Positions 1 to 8,175 of a DNA stretch of 33,491 bases are shown piece after piece. Under the pieces are notes generated by a model. The model searched no databases. It saw only the letters and a program-made list of their open reading frames with translations, and was not told the DNA's origin. Origin of the DNA: Bacteroidales bacterium (GTDB taxonomy: Bacteria; Bacteroidota; Bacteroidia; Bacteroidales; UBA932); assembly GCA_017450165.1 (NCBI GenBank), contig JAFSWO010000045.1:1-33491 (forward strand). Reading direction: 5' to 3'. Position 1 is the first letter of the stretch. Each line of letters starts with the position of its first letter. A program made the position numbers and the translations under genes.

Positions 1-1
1 G

Positions 2-694
2 GTCAAGAAGCAGCTGGACGACGAAATTATGGAGACCGGCAAGCGTACCTGCATCGACCTGGGCATCCATGGCCTGCACTCCGAACTGGTCCGTATGATC
101 GGCCGTATGAAATACCGTTCCTCCTATGGCCAGAACCTGCTTCAGCACTCGCGCGAAGTGGCCAATATCTGCGCCACGATGGCCTCTGAGCTCGGTTTGA
201 ACCCGAAGGCGGCCAAACGTGCCGGCCTGCTGCACGATATCGGCAAGGTCTCCGAAGAGGAGCCGGAACTGCCGCACGCACTGCTGGGCGCCAAGATCGC
301 CGAGAAGTTTAAGGAGAAACCCGATATCTGCAACGCGATCGGTTCGCACCACGAAGAGATGGAGATGAATACCCTCATCGCTCCGCTCGTGCTGGTGGCC
401 GACGCCATCTCAGGCGCCCGTCCGGGTGCCCGCCGCGAGGTGGTCGAATCCTATATCAAGCGTCTCAAGGATATGGAAGGCATCGCCCTCTCGTATCCGG
501 GCGTTACCAAGACCTACGCAATCCAGGCCGGCCGTGAGCTGCGCGTGATCGTAGGGGCGGATACCGTTACCGACGCCGATTGCGAGCAACTCTCCTCCGA
601 TATCGCCCGTAAGATTCAGGACGAGATGACCTATCCGGGCCAGATCAAGATTACCGTCATTCGCGAAACCCGAAGCATCGCCTTCGCAAAATAG
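2..694 (+). CDS. rny: Ribonuclease Y, C-terminal part (5' end outside window)
   Basis: The reading frame is open from the first bases, so the gene starts upstream of the window; the ATG at 29 is internal. About 230 residues are visible. RNase Y is a membrane-anchored HD-domain endoribonuclease that starts mRNA decay. The visible part holds the HD domain: the stretch [16 protein letters not shown] gives the first metal-binding His, and LLHDIGK gives the HD pair. The usual conserved C-terminal tail follows ([11 protein letters not shown], then AGRELRVIV, and [13 protein letters not shown] just before the end). The N-terminal membrane anchor, coiled coil and KH domain lie outside. The stop is followed after 6 nt by the DUF3467 gene, so the two are probably co-transcribed. 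Identification is firm from HD-region similarity. Confidence 0.95.
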   Translation, partial: VKKQLDDEIMETGKRTCIDLGIHGLHSELVRMIGRMKYRSSYGQNLLQHSREVANICATMASELGLNPKAAKRAGLLHDIGKVSEEEPELPHALLGAKIAEKFKEKPDICNAIGSHHEEMEMNTLIAPLVLVADAISGARPGARREVVESYIKRLKDMEGIALSYPGVTKTYAIQAGRELRVIVGADTVTDADCEQLSSDIARKIQDEMTYPGQIKITVIRETRSIAFAK

Positions 695-700
695 TGCATT

Positions 701-1000
701 ATGGAGAACAAAGTCGACCTTGAGTGCCGTCCGGAAGTGCTCCGCGGCCTCTATTCCAACCTGGCGGTCATTACCCACTCCGCCAATGAGTTTATCCTGG
801 ATTTTGCGCAGATGCTGCCGGGGTATCCGAAACCGACCGTGGGCAGCCGCGTCATCATGACGCCGGAACACGCGAAACGTCTGCTGAACGCCCTTACGGA
901 CAACCTCCAGAAGTACGAACAGCAGTTCGGTCCCATCAAACTGGAGCAGCCCTTCCCGGGCAATCTGCCCCCGATGGGATTCGGCGGCGGTGAGGCTTAA
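701..1000 (+). CDS. DUF3467 family protein
   Basis: A 99-aa soluble protein with no signal peptide or membrane segment. The pattern YSNLAVITHSANEFILDFA, followed by a Pro-rich turn and a segment on MTPEHAKRLLNAL, is the signature of DUF3467, a small family of unknown biochemical function that is common in Bacteroidota. Length fits the family (about 100 aa). It begins 6 nt after the rny stop and is probably in the same transcript. Its last 4 nt overlap the stop of the convergent small gene at 997-1146. No function can be given beyond the family assignment. Confidence 0.9.
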   Translation: MENKVDLECRPEVLRGLYSNLAVITHSANEFILDFAQMLPGYPKPTVGSRVIMTPEHAKRLLNALTDNLQKYEQQFGPIKLEQPFPGNLPPMGFGGGEA

Positions 1001-1146
1001 CGATAGAACTGAAAGCCCCTGGCGATACCCGCCAGGACGGCTTTCCATCGGATTATGATGCCGATGATGCAGATCAGACCGATCCAGACGAAAGCCTTGG
1101 TCGTGTCGCTCTGCCGCTGATACCACTCTTTGATTTTCCGGAACAT
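997..1146 (-). CDS. Small single-pass membrane protein
   Basis: A 49-aa protein if translation starts at the ATG at 1146. A longer reading from 1182 adds 12 basic residues that overlap the promoter region and is less likely. A charged N-terminus (MFRKIKEWYQRQSDTTK) is followed by one hydrophobic helix (AFVWIGLICIIGIII) and a basic tail, as expected for a small inner-membrane protein. It is convergent with the DUF3467 gene and overlaps its stop by 4 nt. I do not recognise a family. Small proteins of this layout are often conserved beside housekeeping genes in Bacteroidales, but that is only a general expectation. Confidence 0.65.
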   Translation of the reverse strand: MFRKIKEWYQRQSDTTKAFVWIGLICIIGIIIRWKAVLAGIARGFQFYR

Positions 1147-1200
1147 CTTTTGCGCGGTTTTTCTACGGGCAAAAGTACGCAATTATTCGCATTAAATCGC

Positions 1201-1208
1201 TATCTTTG
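1201..1208 (+). promoter_or_regulatory. Bacteroidota -7 box upstream of pgi
   Basis: TATCTTTG matches the Bacteroidota -7 consensus TAnnTTTG and lies 23 nt before the pgi ATG. No convincing TTG-type -33 box sits at the usual distance; an A-rich stretch (AAAAGTACGCAATTATT, 1171-1187) occupies that place. Confidence 0.6.
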
Positions 1209-1231
1209 TAGGAACGGCTAAAACATGGATT

Positions 1232-2530
1232 ATGATCAAGCTCGATTTAAGCGGATGCAGCGCGTTTATCAATCAGGAAGCCTTTGTGGCCAGTCTCGCC
1301 AAGGCGCGTGAAGCCTTTGGCGTGCTCGAGAGCGGCACGGGCGCAGGACACGAATTCCTGGGCTGGAATACCCTTCCTTCCCAGATCCGGCAGCGCCAGA
1401 TCGATGACTGCCTGGCCATCGTAGATGATTGGATCGCCAAGGAGGTCGAGATGGTAGTGGTCATTGGAATCGGGGGCTCCTATCTCGGTTCGCTGGCTAC
1501 CATCGCCGCGCTGAATCACCTGTTTGGCTATGCGATGAGTTCTTCCAGCGGCCCGCAGGTCGTCTTTGCCGGTCAGAACCTCTCCGAGGAGTATCTGGCG
1601 GAACTGAAGGACCAGTTGCTGGTACGCAACTGCGCCACCGTGGTCATCTCCAAATCCGGTACCACCACCGAGCCGGCCATCGCCTTCCGGCTGGTACGCA
1701 ACCTGATCCAGCGGAAATACGGCCGCGAGGAGGCGCGAAGCCGGATCGTGGCCATTACGGATGCCAACCGCGGTGCGCTGCGGACTCTGGCGGACCGCGA
1801 GGGCTATCGCACCTTTGTCATTCCGGACGATATCGGCGGCCGCTTCTCCGTGCTGACCCCGGTCGGGCTCCTGCCGATTGCCCTGGCGGGATACGATATC
1901 GAAGCGCTGGTGGCGGGTGCGCGCTACATGCAGCGCATTTGCGCGGAGGATTCGGACGAGAATCCGGCCATTCGCTACGCTGCGATGCGCAACGCGCTCT
2001 ATGACAGTGGAAAGGATATCGAGCTGCTGGCCAGCTTCCACCCCAAGATGCGCTTCTTCACCGAATGGTGGAAGCAGCTCTTCGGCGAATCGGAGGGCAA
2101 GGAGGGGAAGGGCCTCTTCCCGGCTTCGGCCCTCTTCACCACCGACCTGCATTCCATGGGACAGTATATCCAGCAGGGGCAGCGAAAGCTCTTTGAGACG
2201 GTGCTTTCCGTCGAGAACAGCCGGCGCGAGGTCCTGCTTGAGGAGGAGGAAGATGATCTGGACGGCCTGAACTATCTCGCCGGAAAGAATGTCGAATATG
2301 TAAACCGGATGGCCCAGGAGGGTACCCGGATGGCCCATATCGACGGCGGTGTGCCGAATATCTCCATCGCCATTGAGCAGCTGGACGAATACAACCTGGG
2401 ACAACTGTTCTATTTCTTTGAGAAAGCCTGTGGCATCAGCGCCTATATGCTGGATGTGAATCCGTTCGACCAGCCGGGCGTGGAGGCCTATAAAAAGAAT
2501 ATGTTCGCGCTGCTGGGCAAGCCGCAATAG
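1232..2530 (+). CDS. pgi: Glucose-6-phosphate isomerase
   Basis: A 432-aa cytoplasmic enzyme that interconverts glucose 6-phosphate and fructose 6-phosphate in glycolysis and gluconeogenesis. Family motifs are intact: the phosphate-binding loop GIGGSYLG from about residue 79, the segment ISKSGTTTEPAIAF near residue 139, GGRFSVLTPVGLLP, and the active-site signature FGESEGKEGKG with the catalytic Glu near residue 286. HIDGGVPN with the ring-opening His and a C-terminal YKKN Lys also match. The length matches the short bacterial form (about 430-450 aa), not the 550-aa form. It has its own -7 box and is followed after 12 nt by the addB-like gene, so it may head that operon. Confidence 0.96.
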   Translation: MIKLDLSGCSAFINQEAFVASLAKAREAFGVLESGTGAGHEFLGWNTLPSQIRQRQIDDCLAIVDDWIAKEVEMVVVIGIGGSYLGSLATIAALNHLFGYAMSSSSGPQVVFAGQNLSEEYLAELKDQLLVRNCATVVISKSGTTTEPAIAFRLVRNLIQRKYGREEARSRIVAITDANRGALRTLADREGYRTFVIPDDIGGRFSVLTPVGLLPIALAGYDIEALVAGARYMQRICAEDSDENPAIRYAAMRNALYDSGKDIELLASFHPKMRFFTEWWKQLFGESEGKEGKGLFPASALFTTDLHSMGQYIQQGQRKLFETVLSVENSRREVLLEEEEDDLDGLNYLAGKNVEYVNRMAQEGTRMAHIDGGVPNISIAIEQLDEYNLGQLFYFFEKACGISAYMLDVNPFDQPGVEAYKKNMFALLGKPQ

Positions 2531-2542
2531 GAGGGATTGGGA

Positions 2543-5377
2543 ATGCGTTTTCTGGAACAAATCGCCCGTATCTGGTATGCGGAGGCGGGAGACGCGCTGA
2601 TGGAATACTGTTTCGTATTCCCCAACCGCCGCTCCTCGCTCTTTTTCTGTAAATACCTGGGCGAGGCGGCCGGAAAGCCCGTCTTCTCTCCCAAGCTATT
2701 GACCATCAACGATCTGATGACCGATCTTTCGGGCCTCCGCCCGGTGGACAAGATCGGTGCACTCTATACGCTCTACCGCAACTATGCCGCCCTGATGTGG
2801 CCGGGCGAGGAGCCCAAGGAGAGTTTTGACGAATTCGTCTATTGGGGCGACGTGTTGCTGGGAGACTTCGACGATGTGGACAAGTACCTCGTGGATGCCA
2901 GCCGCCTCTTCACCAACGTCAGCGACCTCAAGGAGATCGATACCGATTATTCGTTCCTCTCCGAGGAGCAGCGTAAGGCCATCCAGACCTTCTGGGAGAG
3001 CTTCCTGCTGCAATCGGGACGGAAGATCAACGCCTCTGAAACCCTGGACAAGAAGCATCTCTTCCGGACCACCTGGAAGGTGCTTTATCCGCTCTATACC
3101 GCTTTCCGGGAAGAACTTGCTGCCCAGAATCTCGGCTACGAGGGGATGATCTACCGCCGCGTGGCTGAGACGCTCCTGCGCGAAGGCGAGGAGAAAGAGG
3201 CGCTGGTGGCGCGGCTGCGGCAGTATCGCAAGATTGTCTTTGTGGGACTCAACGCCGTCAATGCTTGCGAGAAGGTGTTGCTGAACACCATCCGCGACCG
3301 GCTCGACGGCGACTTCTACTGGGATTTCGAGGATGCGCGGACCACCGATCCGGTCAACAAGTCGTCGCTCTTCCTGCGCGACAACGTCAAGACCTACCGC
3401 TCGAAGCATCCGCTCGCCCCTTCGCTGCCCGCTGCGCAGACCTTCCGCACGATATCCGTTTCCTCCGGGATTGCCCAGACCCAGGTGGCGGGCAACCTCT
3501 TGCGAGAGCTTGCCGCGGAGCAGGGATTCAACCCGTTTGAAACGGCCGTGGTGCTCCCCGACGAGCGGCTCCTGCTGCCGATGCTGGGTGCAGTTCCCGA
3601 GACGATCCAGGATATCAACGTGACGATGGGTTTTCCGCTCGGCCAGAGCAATGCGGCCACCTTCGTCTCCTTCCTGGAGCGGCTCCACCGCAACAAAAAG
3701 ATGGCCGGAGCACACTGCACCTTCTATTACCGTGACGTACTGAACCTGTTGAACCATCCCTTCCTGGCGGATGGCGACAAGGCTCCGAAATATATTGCCG
3801 AGATCTCCCGGCAGAACATGATCTACGTGGAGGACAGCTTCCTCGCCGAGGGAAACTTCGCGCTGGTATTCAAGGATGTACCCGATGCGGCCGGCCTGCC
3901 GGACTATCAGGTGACCATCCTCGATGCCATTGTGAACAAGCTCTCTTCCGTGGACCGCGAATTTGTCTATCACCTGCGTGCGGCCGTACTGCGGCTTCAA
4001 TCACTCGCGGTGCCGATGACCCCGAAGACCTACTACCGACTGCTCGGACAGTTGATTGGCGTCATTTCCATTCCTTTCCGGGGCGAACCGCTCTCCGGCC
4101 TGCAGATCATGGGCCCGCTTGAGACGCGTGCGCTGGATTTCAAGAACATCATCATCCTCTCGGTCAACGAGGGGGTCTTCCCCAAGCGCTCCGTCAGCGG
4201 CTCGTTCATTCCGTACAACTTGCGATTCGGCTTCTCGCTGCCCAACTATGAGTTCCAGGATGCGCTCTCGTCCTACTACTTCTACCGCAGCATCGCCCGC
4301 GCCGAGAATATTTTCCTTCTGTACGATTCCCGCACGGAGGGACTCCAAACCGGCGAACCGAGCCGCTTCATCAAGCAGTTGAAGTACCATTACAACGTGC
4401 CGCTCCATCCGTGCGATGCGCCCATCTTCCTGAAAACCACGCCCCAAGAGGCCTCTTCCATCATCCGGCAGAAGACGCCCGAGGTGATGGCCATCCTGCG
4501 GGAGCGCTACGTGACGGGCGACAGCGAGGGACGCCGAAAACCCTTCTCCGCATCGGCCCTCAATACCTATCTGGATTGCCCCGTACGTTTCTATTACCAA
4601 TATGTAGAACGCGTGGAGGAGGCTGACGAAGTGGTGGAGGAGCTCGATTCCGGCCTCTTCGGCTCCATTTTCCACAAAGTGATGGAGGAACTCTACAAGC
4701 CCTATGTTGAGCAGGAACTTTCGCCGGCGCTCATCAACGCGCTTGCCGACGACGATGCCCATATCAAGCGACTCATCCTGGAAGCTTTCGCCTCGGAGGC
4801 AAAGATCCATGCCCTGCGCGGCAAGAATTTGATTCTGAATGAATTGCTGCTGACCTTCGTGAAAAAGATTTTGAGTCACGACGCGGCGGCCGCCCCTTTC
4901 ACCCTGCAAGGAACCGAGGCGCGCGCCTTTGCGCCGCTGAAACTGGATAACGGGGATACCGTGTCGCTGATGGGTGTGCTGGACCGCAGGGACTTGCGTG
5001 GCGGAAAGCCCTACATTCTGGACTACAAGACCGGCAGCCTGAACAAAAAGATCAGCGGCGATCTGGACAAGATGTTTGAGCCCGAAGGGAAGGAGCGTCC
5101 CACCATTTCGCTGCAGCTCTATCTCTATGCACTGCTGGCGCTGGCGGAAGACTCTTCGCTGGATGTCGCGCAGCTGTCGCTCTGCATCTACGGGTTGCTC
5201 AATGTCTTTGACAAGGACTATCAACTGACGACACAAACGATTGACGCGGCCGCGCTGGCGGACTTCCAGAAGCGGCTGAAAGCGTTGATCGGCGAGATAC
5301 TGAACCCGGAGGTGCCCTTTGAGGCGAAGGATCCGCGGTGCGATTACTGTAACTTTAAAATCCTGTGCGGCAAATGA
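2543..5377 (+). CDS. addB: AddB-like PD-(D/E)XK exonuclease subunit
   Basis: A 944-aa protein, partner of the UvrD-type helicase-nuclease downstream. The pair should form an AddAB-type complex that processes double-strand breaks for recombination and degrades linear foreign DNA. The N-terminus has the degenerate helicase loop FPNRRSSLFF near residue 26. The C-terminal nuclease domain has SALNTYLDCP (Cys679), the active-site DYK (Asp827-Lys829) and a closing C-x2-C-x5-C (Cys933, 936, 942). One Cys before and three after the nuclease core, with this spacing, is the 4Fe-4S staple of AddB. I chose the ATG at 2543 because GGAGGG lies 7 nt upstream; a TTG at 2537 is in frame but weaker. The end overlaps addA by 4 nt (ATGA). 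Confidence 0.88.
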   Translation: MRFLEQIARIWYAEAGDALMEYCFVFPNRRSSLFFCKYLGEAAGKPVFSPKLLTINDLMTDLSGLRPVDKIGALYTLYRNYAALMWPGEEPKESFDEFVYWGDVLLGDFDDVDKYLVDASRLFTNVSDLKEIDTDYSFLSEEQRKAIQTFWESFLLQSGRKINASETLDKKHLFRTTWKVLYPLYTAFREELAAQNLGYEGMIYRRVAETLLREGEEKEALVARLRQYRKIVFVGLNAVNACEKVLLNTIRDRLDGDFYWDFEDARTTDPVNKSSLFLRDNVKTYRSKHPLAPSLPAAQTFRTISVSSGIAQTQVAGNLLRELAAEQGFNPFETAVVLPDERLLLPMLGAVPETIQDINVTMGFPLGQSNAATFVSFLERLHRNKKMAGAHCTFYYRDVLNLLNHPFLADGDKAPKYIAEISRQNMIYVEDSFLAEGNFALVFKDVPDAAGLPDYQVTILDAIVNKLSSVDREFVYHLRAAVLRLQSLAVPMTPKTYYRLLGQLIGVISIPFRGEPLSGLQIMGPLETRALDFKNIIILSVNEGVFPKRSVSGSFIPYNLRFGFSLPNYEFQDALSSYYFYRSIARAENIFLLYDSRTEGLQTGEPSRFIKQLKYHYNVPLHPCDAPIFLKTTPQEASSIIRQKTPEVMAILRERYVTGDSEGRRKPFSASALNTYLDCPVRFYYQYVERVEEADEVVEELDSGLFGSIFHKVMEELYKPYVEQELSPALINALADDDAHIKRLILEAFASEAKIHALRGKNLILNELLLTFVKKILSHDAAAAPFTLQGTEARAFAPLKLDNGDTVSLMGVLDRRDLRGGKPYILDYKTGSLNKKISGDLDKMFEPEGKERPTISLQLYLYALLALAEDSSLDVAQLSLCIYGLLNVFDKDYQLTTQTIDAAALADFQKRLKALIGEILNPEVPFEAKDPRCDYCNFKILCGK

Positions 5378-8175
5378 ATACGTTAGAGATTATCAAGGCC
5401 TCCGCCGGTAGCGGAAAGACCTGGACGCTCGCGCGGGAGTATATGAAACTGCTGATCCCGACCGACGACTCCCCCTTTGATCCGCAGGCCTTCCGCCACA
5501 TCCTGGCGGTGACCTTCACCAACAAGGCCACCGAGGAGATGAAGAGCCGCATCATCGAAGACCTCTACAAGATGGTTAACGAGCCGGATTTCAAGTTCCC
5601 GGCGGATCAGATTGCCACGCCCCAGATGAAGGCCTATGCGCATCGCGCGCTCACGGCTATCCTGCACGACTATGTCTCCTTCTCGGTCAGCACCATCGAC
5701 AGCTTCTTCCAGATGGTTCTCCGTTCCTTTGCGCGTGAGATCAACCAGTACGCCTCCTACCGGGTGGAGCTGGACAAAGATGCCGTGATGCAGCAGGCGG
5801 TAGACCGGATGCTCTCTTCGCTGGACGAGACGGGCAACGCGGCGCTGCTCAAGTGGCTCACCGACTATTCGATCGATCAGATCAGCACCGGAAATCGCTG
5901 GGACATTTCCGTCCCGCTCTACAATATCTGCTCGCACCTGGTGAATGAGGAGTTCCTGCGTCTGCGCAGAAAGTATCGTGACGGACTCTGGGAGAAGGAG
6001 AAGATAGCGGATTTTCAGGATTCCCTGCGGAAGATCATCGCCACGGGCAGCTCCAAGGAGCAGGTTGCCACCGCCAAGCTGCTCGAACAGAACGTCTATC
6101 TGTTGGGTATCGTCTCCGACCTCTACGCCCATCTGGGCGAATTGCTCAAAGAAAACAACCTCGTCCTGCTTTCCGAAACGACCGATGTCCTGAACCGCAT
6201 CATCGATGGCAGCGACACGCCTTTTATCTATGAAAAGGTGGGAACGCGTTTCGACCATTTTATGCTGGACGAGTTTCAGGACACCTCCCGCCTGCAGTGG
6301 GAGAACTTCCAGCCGCTGCTCAAGGAGAGCATCGACAATGGGGAGAGTTCGCTCGTGGTGGGGGACATCAAGCAGAGCATCTACCGCTGGCGCGGTTCCG
6401 ACCTGAACCTGCTGCACAGTGAGGTGGAGAAGCTCTTGCGTGACCCGCAGGACCACGTCCACGCCAAGCAGGGGAACTGGCGCAGCGGCGAGAGGATTAT
6501 CGATTTCAACAACGCTTTCTTCAAGCAGATTGCGGGGCTGCTGGGGACGCTTGATAAATATAAGGGATTCGCACCTGCCATCGGGGCATATTACAACGAT
6601 GTCAAACAGACCGTGGCAAACCCGGCGAATGTGGGCAAGGGATATGTCCGCGTGGAGTTCCTCTCCCGCGGCGGCGGCCAGACGGCCCCGGACAGTTGGA
6701 CAAACCAGGTGCTGGAGAAGATTCCGGCCCTGATGGAAGAACTCTCGCAACGCTATCCCAAGCGCTCCGACATCGCCTTCCTGGTCCGCAGCAATCTTGA
6801 AGGCGCACAGGTGGCCGAGACGCTGCTCTCGCTGGGTTATCCGGTGGTGACGGAGGATTCGCTGACCCTCTCCTCGTGCGTGAGCGTCAAGCGGTTGGCC
6901 GCACTGCTGACCTTTATCGTAGATCCCGGTAATTCAGTCAATCTGACCTTGATGCGAGGGCTATTCGACACCATTCCGCAGCTCTCCTCCGCAGCCGGTG
7001 ACGCCGATTCGCTCTATGAGATTTGCGATACGCTGATTCGCAACTATCTGCCGAAGATCCCGGAGGGGGACCAGCCTTTCCTCTTCGCCTTCCTGGATGA
7101 GGTGATCGCTTACACCGACAAGTACGGCTCCAACCTGGCCGGATTCGTGGATTGGTGGAAAAAGGGCGGCTCGGAAAAGAAAATCTCCGCGCCCAAGCGC
7201 GACGATGCCGTTACGGTGATGACCATTCACAAATCCAAGGGTTTGAATTTCAATGTGGTAGTAATTCCGTTCCTTTACGAGAAGCTCTCCAGTGTCAAGC
7301 CGCCCATCCTCTGGTGCGAGCCGAAGGATGAATTCGCCGATATCCGGCTGGTGCCGCTCACGGCCAAGGACGAACTCTCCAAGACGGTCTTCAAGGATCG
7401 ATATGAAGAGGAGAAAAAGATGCAGTGCCTGGACGCCATCAACATCTGTTATGTGGCGATGACGCGTCCCGTGAAGGAGCTCTATATCTACGCGCCGGTG
7501 CCGAAATATCAGAACGACAAACTCCACGGCTCCTATCTTTCCGTGGCGACCCTGCTCTACAAGCACTTGCACACGGATGAGTATGGCAAAGATGATCCCT
7601 TCGTGAAAGAGTTTGGCAGCAAGCTCAGCGGGGAACCCTCCGAAGCGTCAGCTGCCGCACCGATCGCGCCCATCCTCTTCCGCAGCCATCCCTACGGCGA
7701 CAAATTGAGGCTCTCGCTCAAGGGCGGGGAGTTTTTCAGCCGTGAAGAGGGAATCCGCTACCACGACATTCTCTCCCGCATCGATTGCGTTGAGGATCTG
7801 CCGCAGGCGGTCGCCGAGGCGGTGCGCGAAGGGATTCTGGGTGCGGCCGAGGCCCCTGAGGCGGAGGCCCGGATTGCCGCGCTGCTCGATTCGGTAGCTG
7901 ACCGTCACTGGTTCGACGGCACCTACCGTCCCCTGAACGAGATTGCCATTGTGGATGCCGACGGCAAACTGCACCGCCCGGACCGCGTGCTGGTGGAGAA
8001 GGAAAAGCCGCTGGGGCAGGGGAGCGCCTTCGTGATTGATTACAAGTTCGGCCACCGGGAGGAATCCTACCGATGGCAACTTCGCCGCTATATGAAATTG
8101 CTTAGAGGGATGGGCTACCGCGATGTGCGGGGCACTCTCTGGTATTGTAATGAAAGTGCTGAAGATGTGGAATAA
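5374..8175 (+). CDS. addA: AddA-like UvrD-family helicase/nuclease
   Basis: A 933-aa superfamily 1A DNA helicase with a fused nuclease domain, the motor of the AddAB-type repair complex. Helicase motifs in order: Walker A ASAGSGKT (residues 9-16), AVTFTNKATEEMKSR (Ia), DEFQDTS near residue 299 (II), GDIKQSIYRWRGSD (III), HKSKGLNFNVVVIP (V) and VAMTRPVKELYIY (VI). The C-terminal PD-(D/E)XK domain has RPDRVLV, then DYK at 889-891 and a Gln-x3-Tyr-type end (QLRRYMKLL), so it looks catalytically intact. It is shorter than Firmicutes AddA (about 1200 aa), as usual for Bacteroidota. The start is the ATG in the ATGA overlap with addB; an upstream GTG at 5365 is in frame but lies inside addB. Confidence 0.9.
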   Translation: MNTLEIIKASAGSGKTWTLAREYMKLLIPTDDSPFDPQAFRHILAVTFTNKATEEMKSRIIEDLYKMVNEPDFKFPADQIATPQMKAYAHRALTAILHDYVSFSVSTIDSFFQMVLRSFAREINQYASYRVELDKDAVMQQAVDRMLSSLDETGNAALLKWLTDYSIDQISTGNRWDISVPLYNICSHLVNEEFLRLRRKYRDGLWEKEKIADFQDSLRKIIATGSSKEQVATAKLLEQNVYLLGIVSDLYAHLGELLKENNLVLLSETTDVLNRIIDGSDTPFIYEKVGTRFDHFMLDEFQDTSRLQWENFQPLLKESIDNGESSLVVGDIKQSIYRWRGSDLNLLHSEVEKLLRDPQDHVHAKQGNWRSGERIIDFNNAFFKQIAGLLGTLDKYKGFAPAIGAYYNDVKQTVANPANVGKGYVRVEFLSRGGGQTAPDSWTNQVLEKIPALMEELSQRYPKRSDIAFLVRSNLEGAQVAETLLSLGYPVVTEDSLTLSSCVSVKRLAALLTFIVDPGNSVNLTLMRGLFDTIPQLSSAAGDADSLYEICDTLIRNYLPKIPEGDQPFLFAFLDEVIAYTDKYGSNLAGFVDWWKKGGSEKKISAPKRDDAVTVMTIHKSKGLNFNVVVIPFLYEKLSSVKPPILWCEPKDEFADIRLVPLTAKDELSKTVFKDRYEEEKKMQCLDAINICYVAMTRPVKELYIYAPVPKYQNDKLHGSYLSVATLLYKHLHTDEYGKDDPFVKEFGSKLSGEPSEASAAAPIAPILFRSHPYGDKLRLSLKGGEFFSREEGIRYHDILSRIDCVEDLPQAVAEAVREGILGAAEAPEAEARIAALLDSVADRHWFDGTYRPLNEIAIVDADGKLHRPDRVLVEKEKPLGQGSAFVIDYKFGHREESYRWQLRRYMKLLRGMGYRDVRGTLWYCNESAEDVE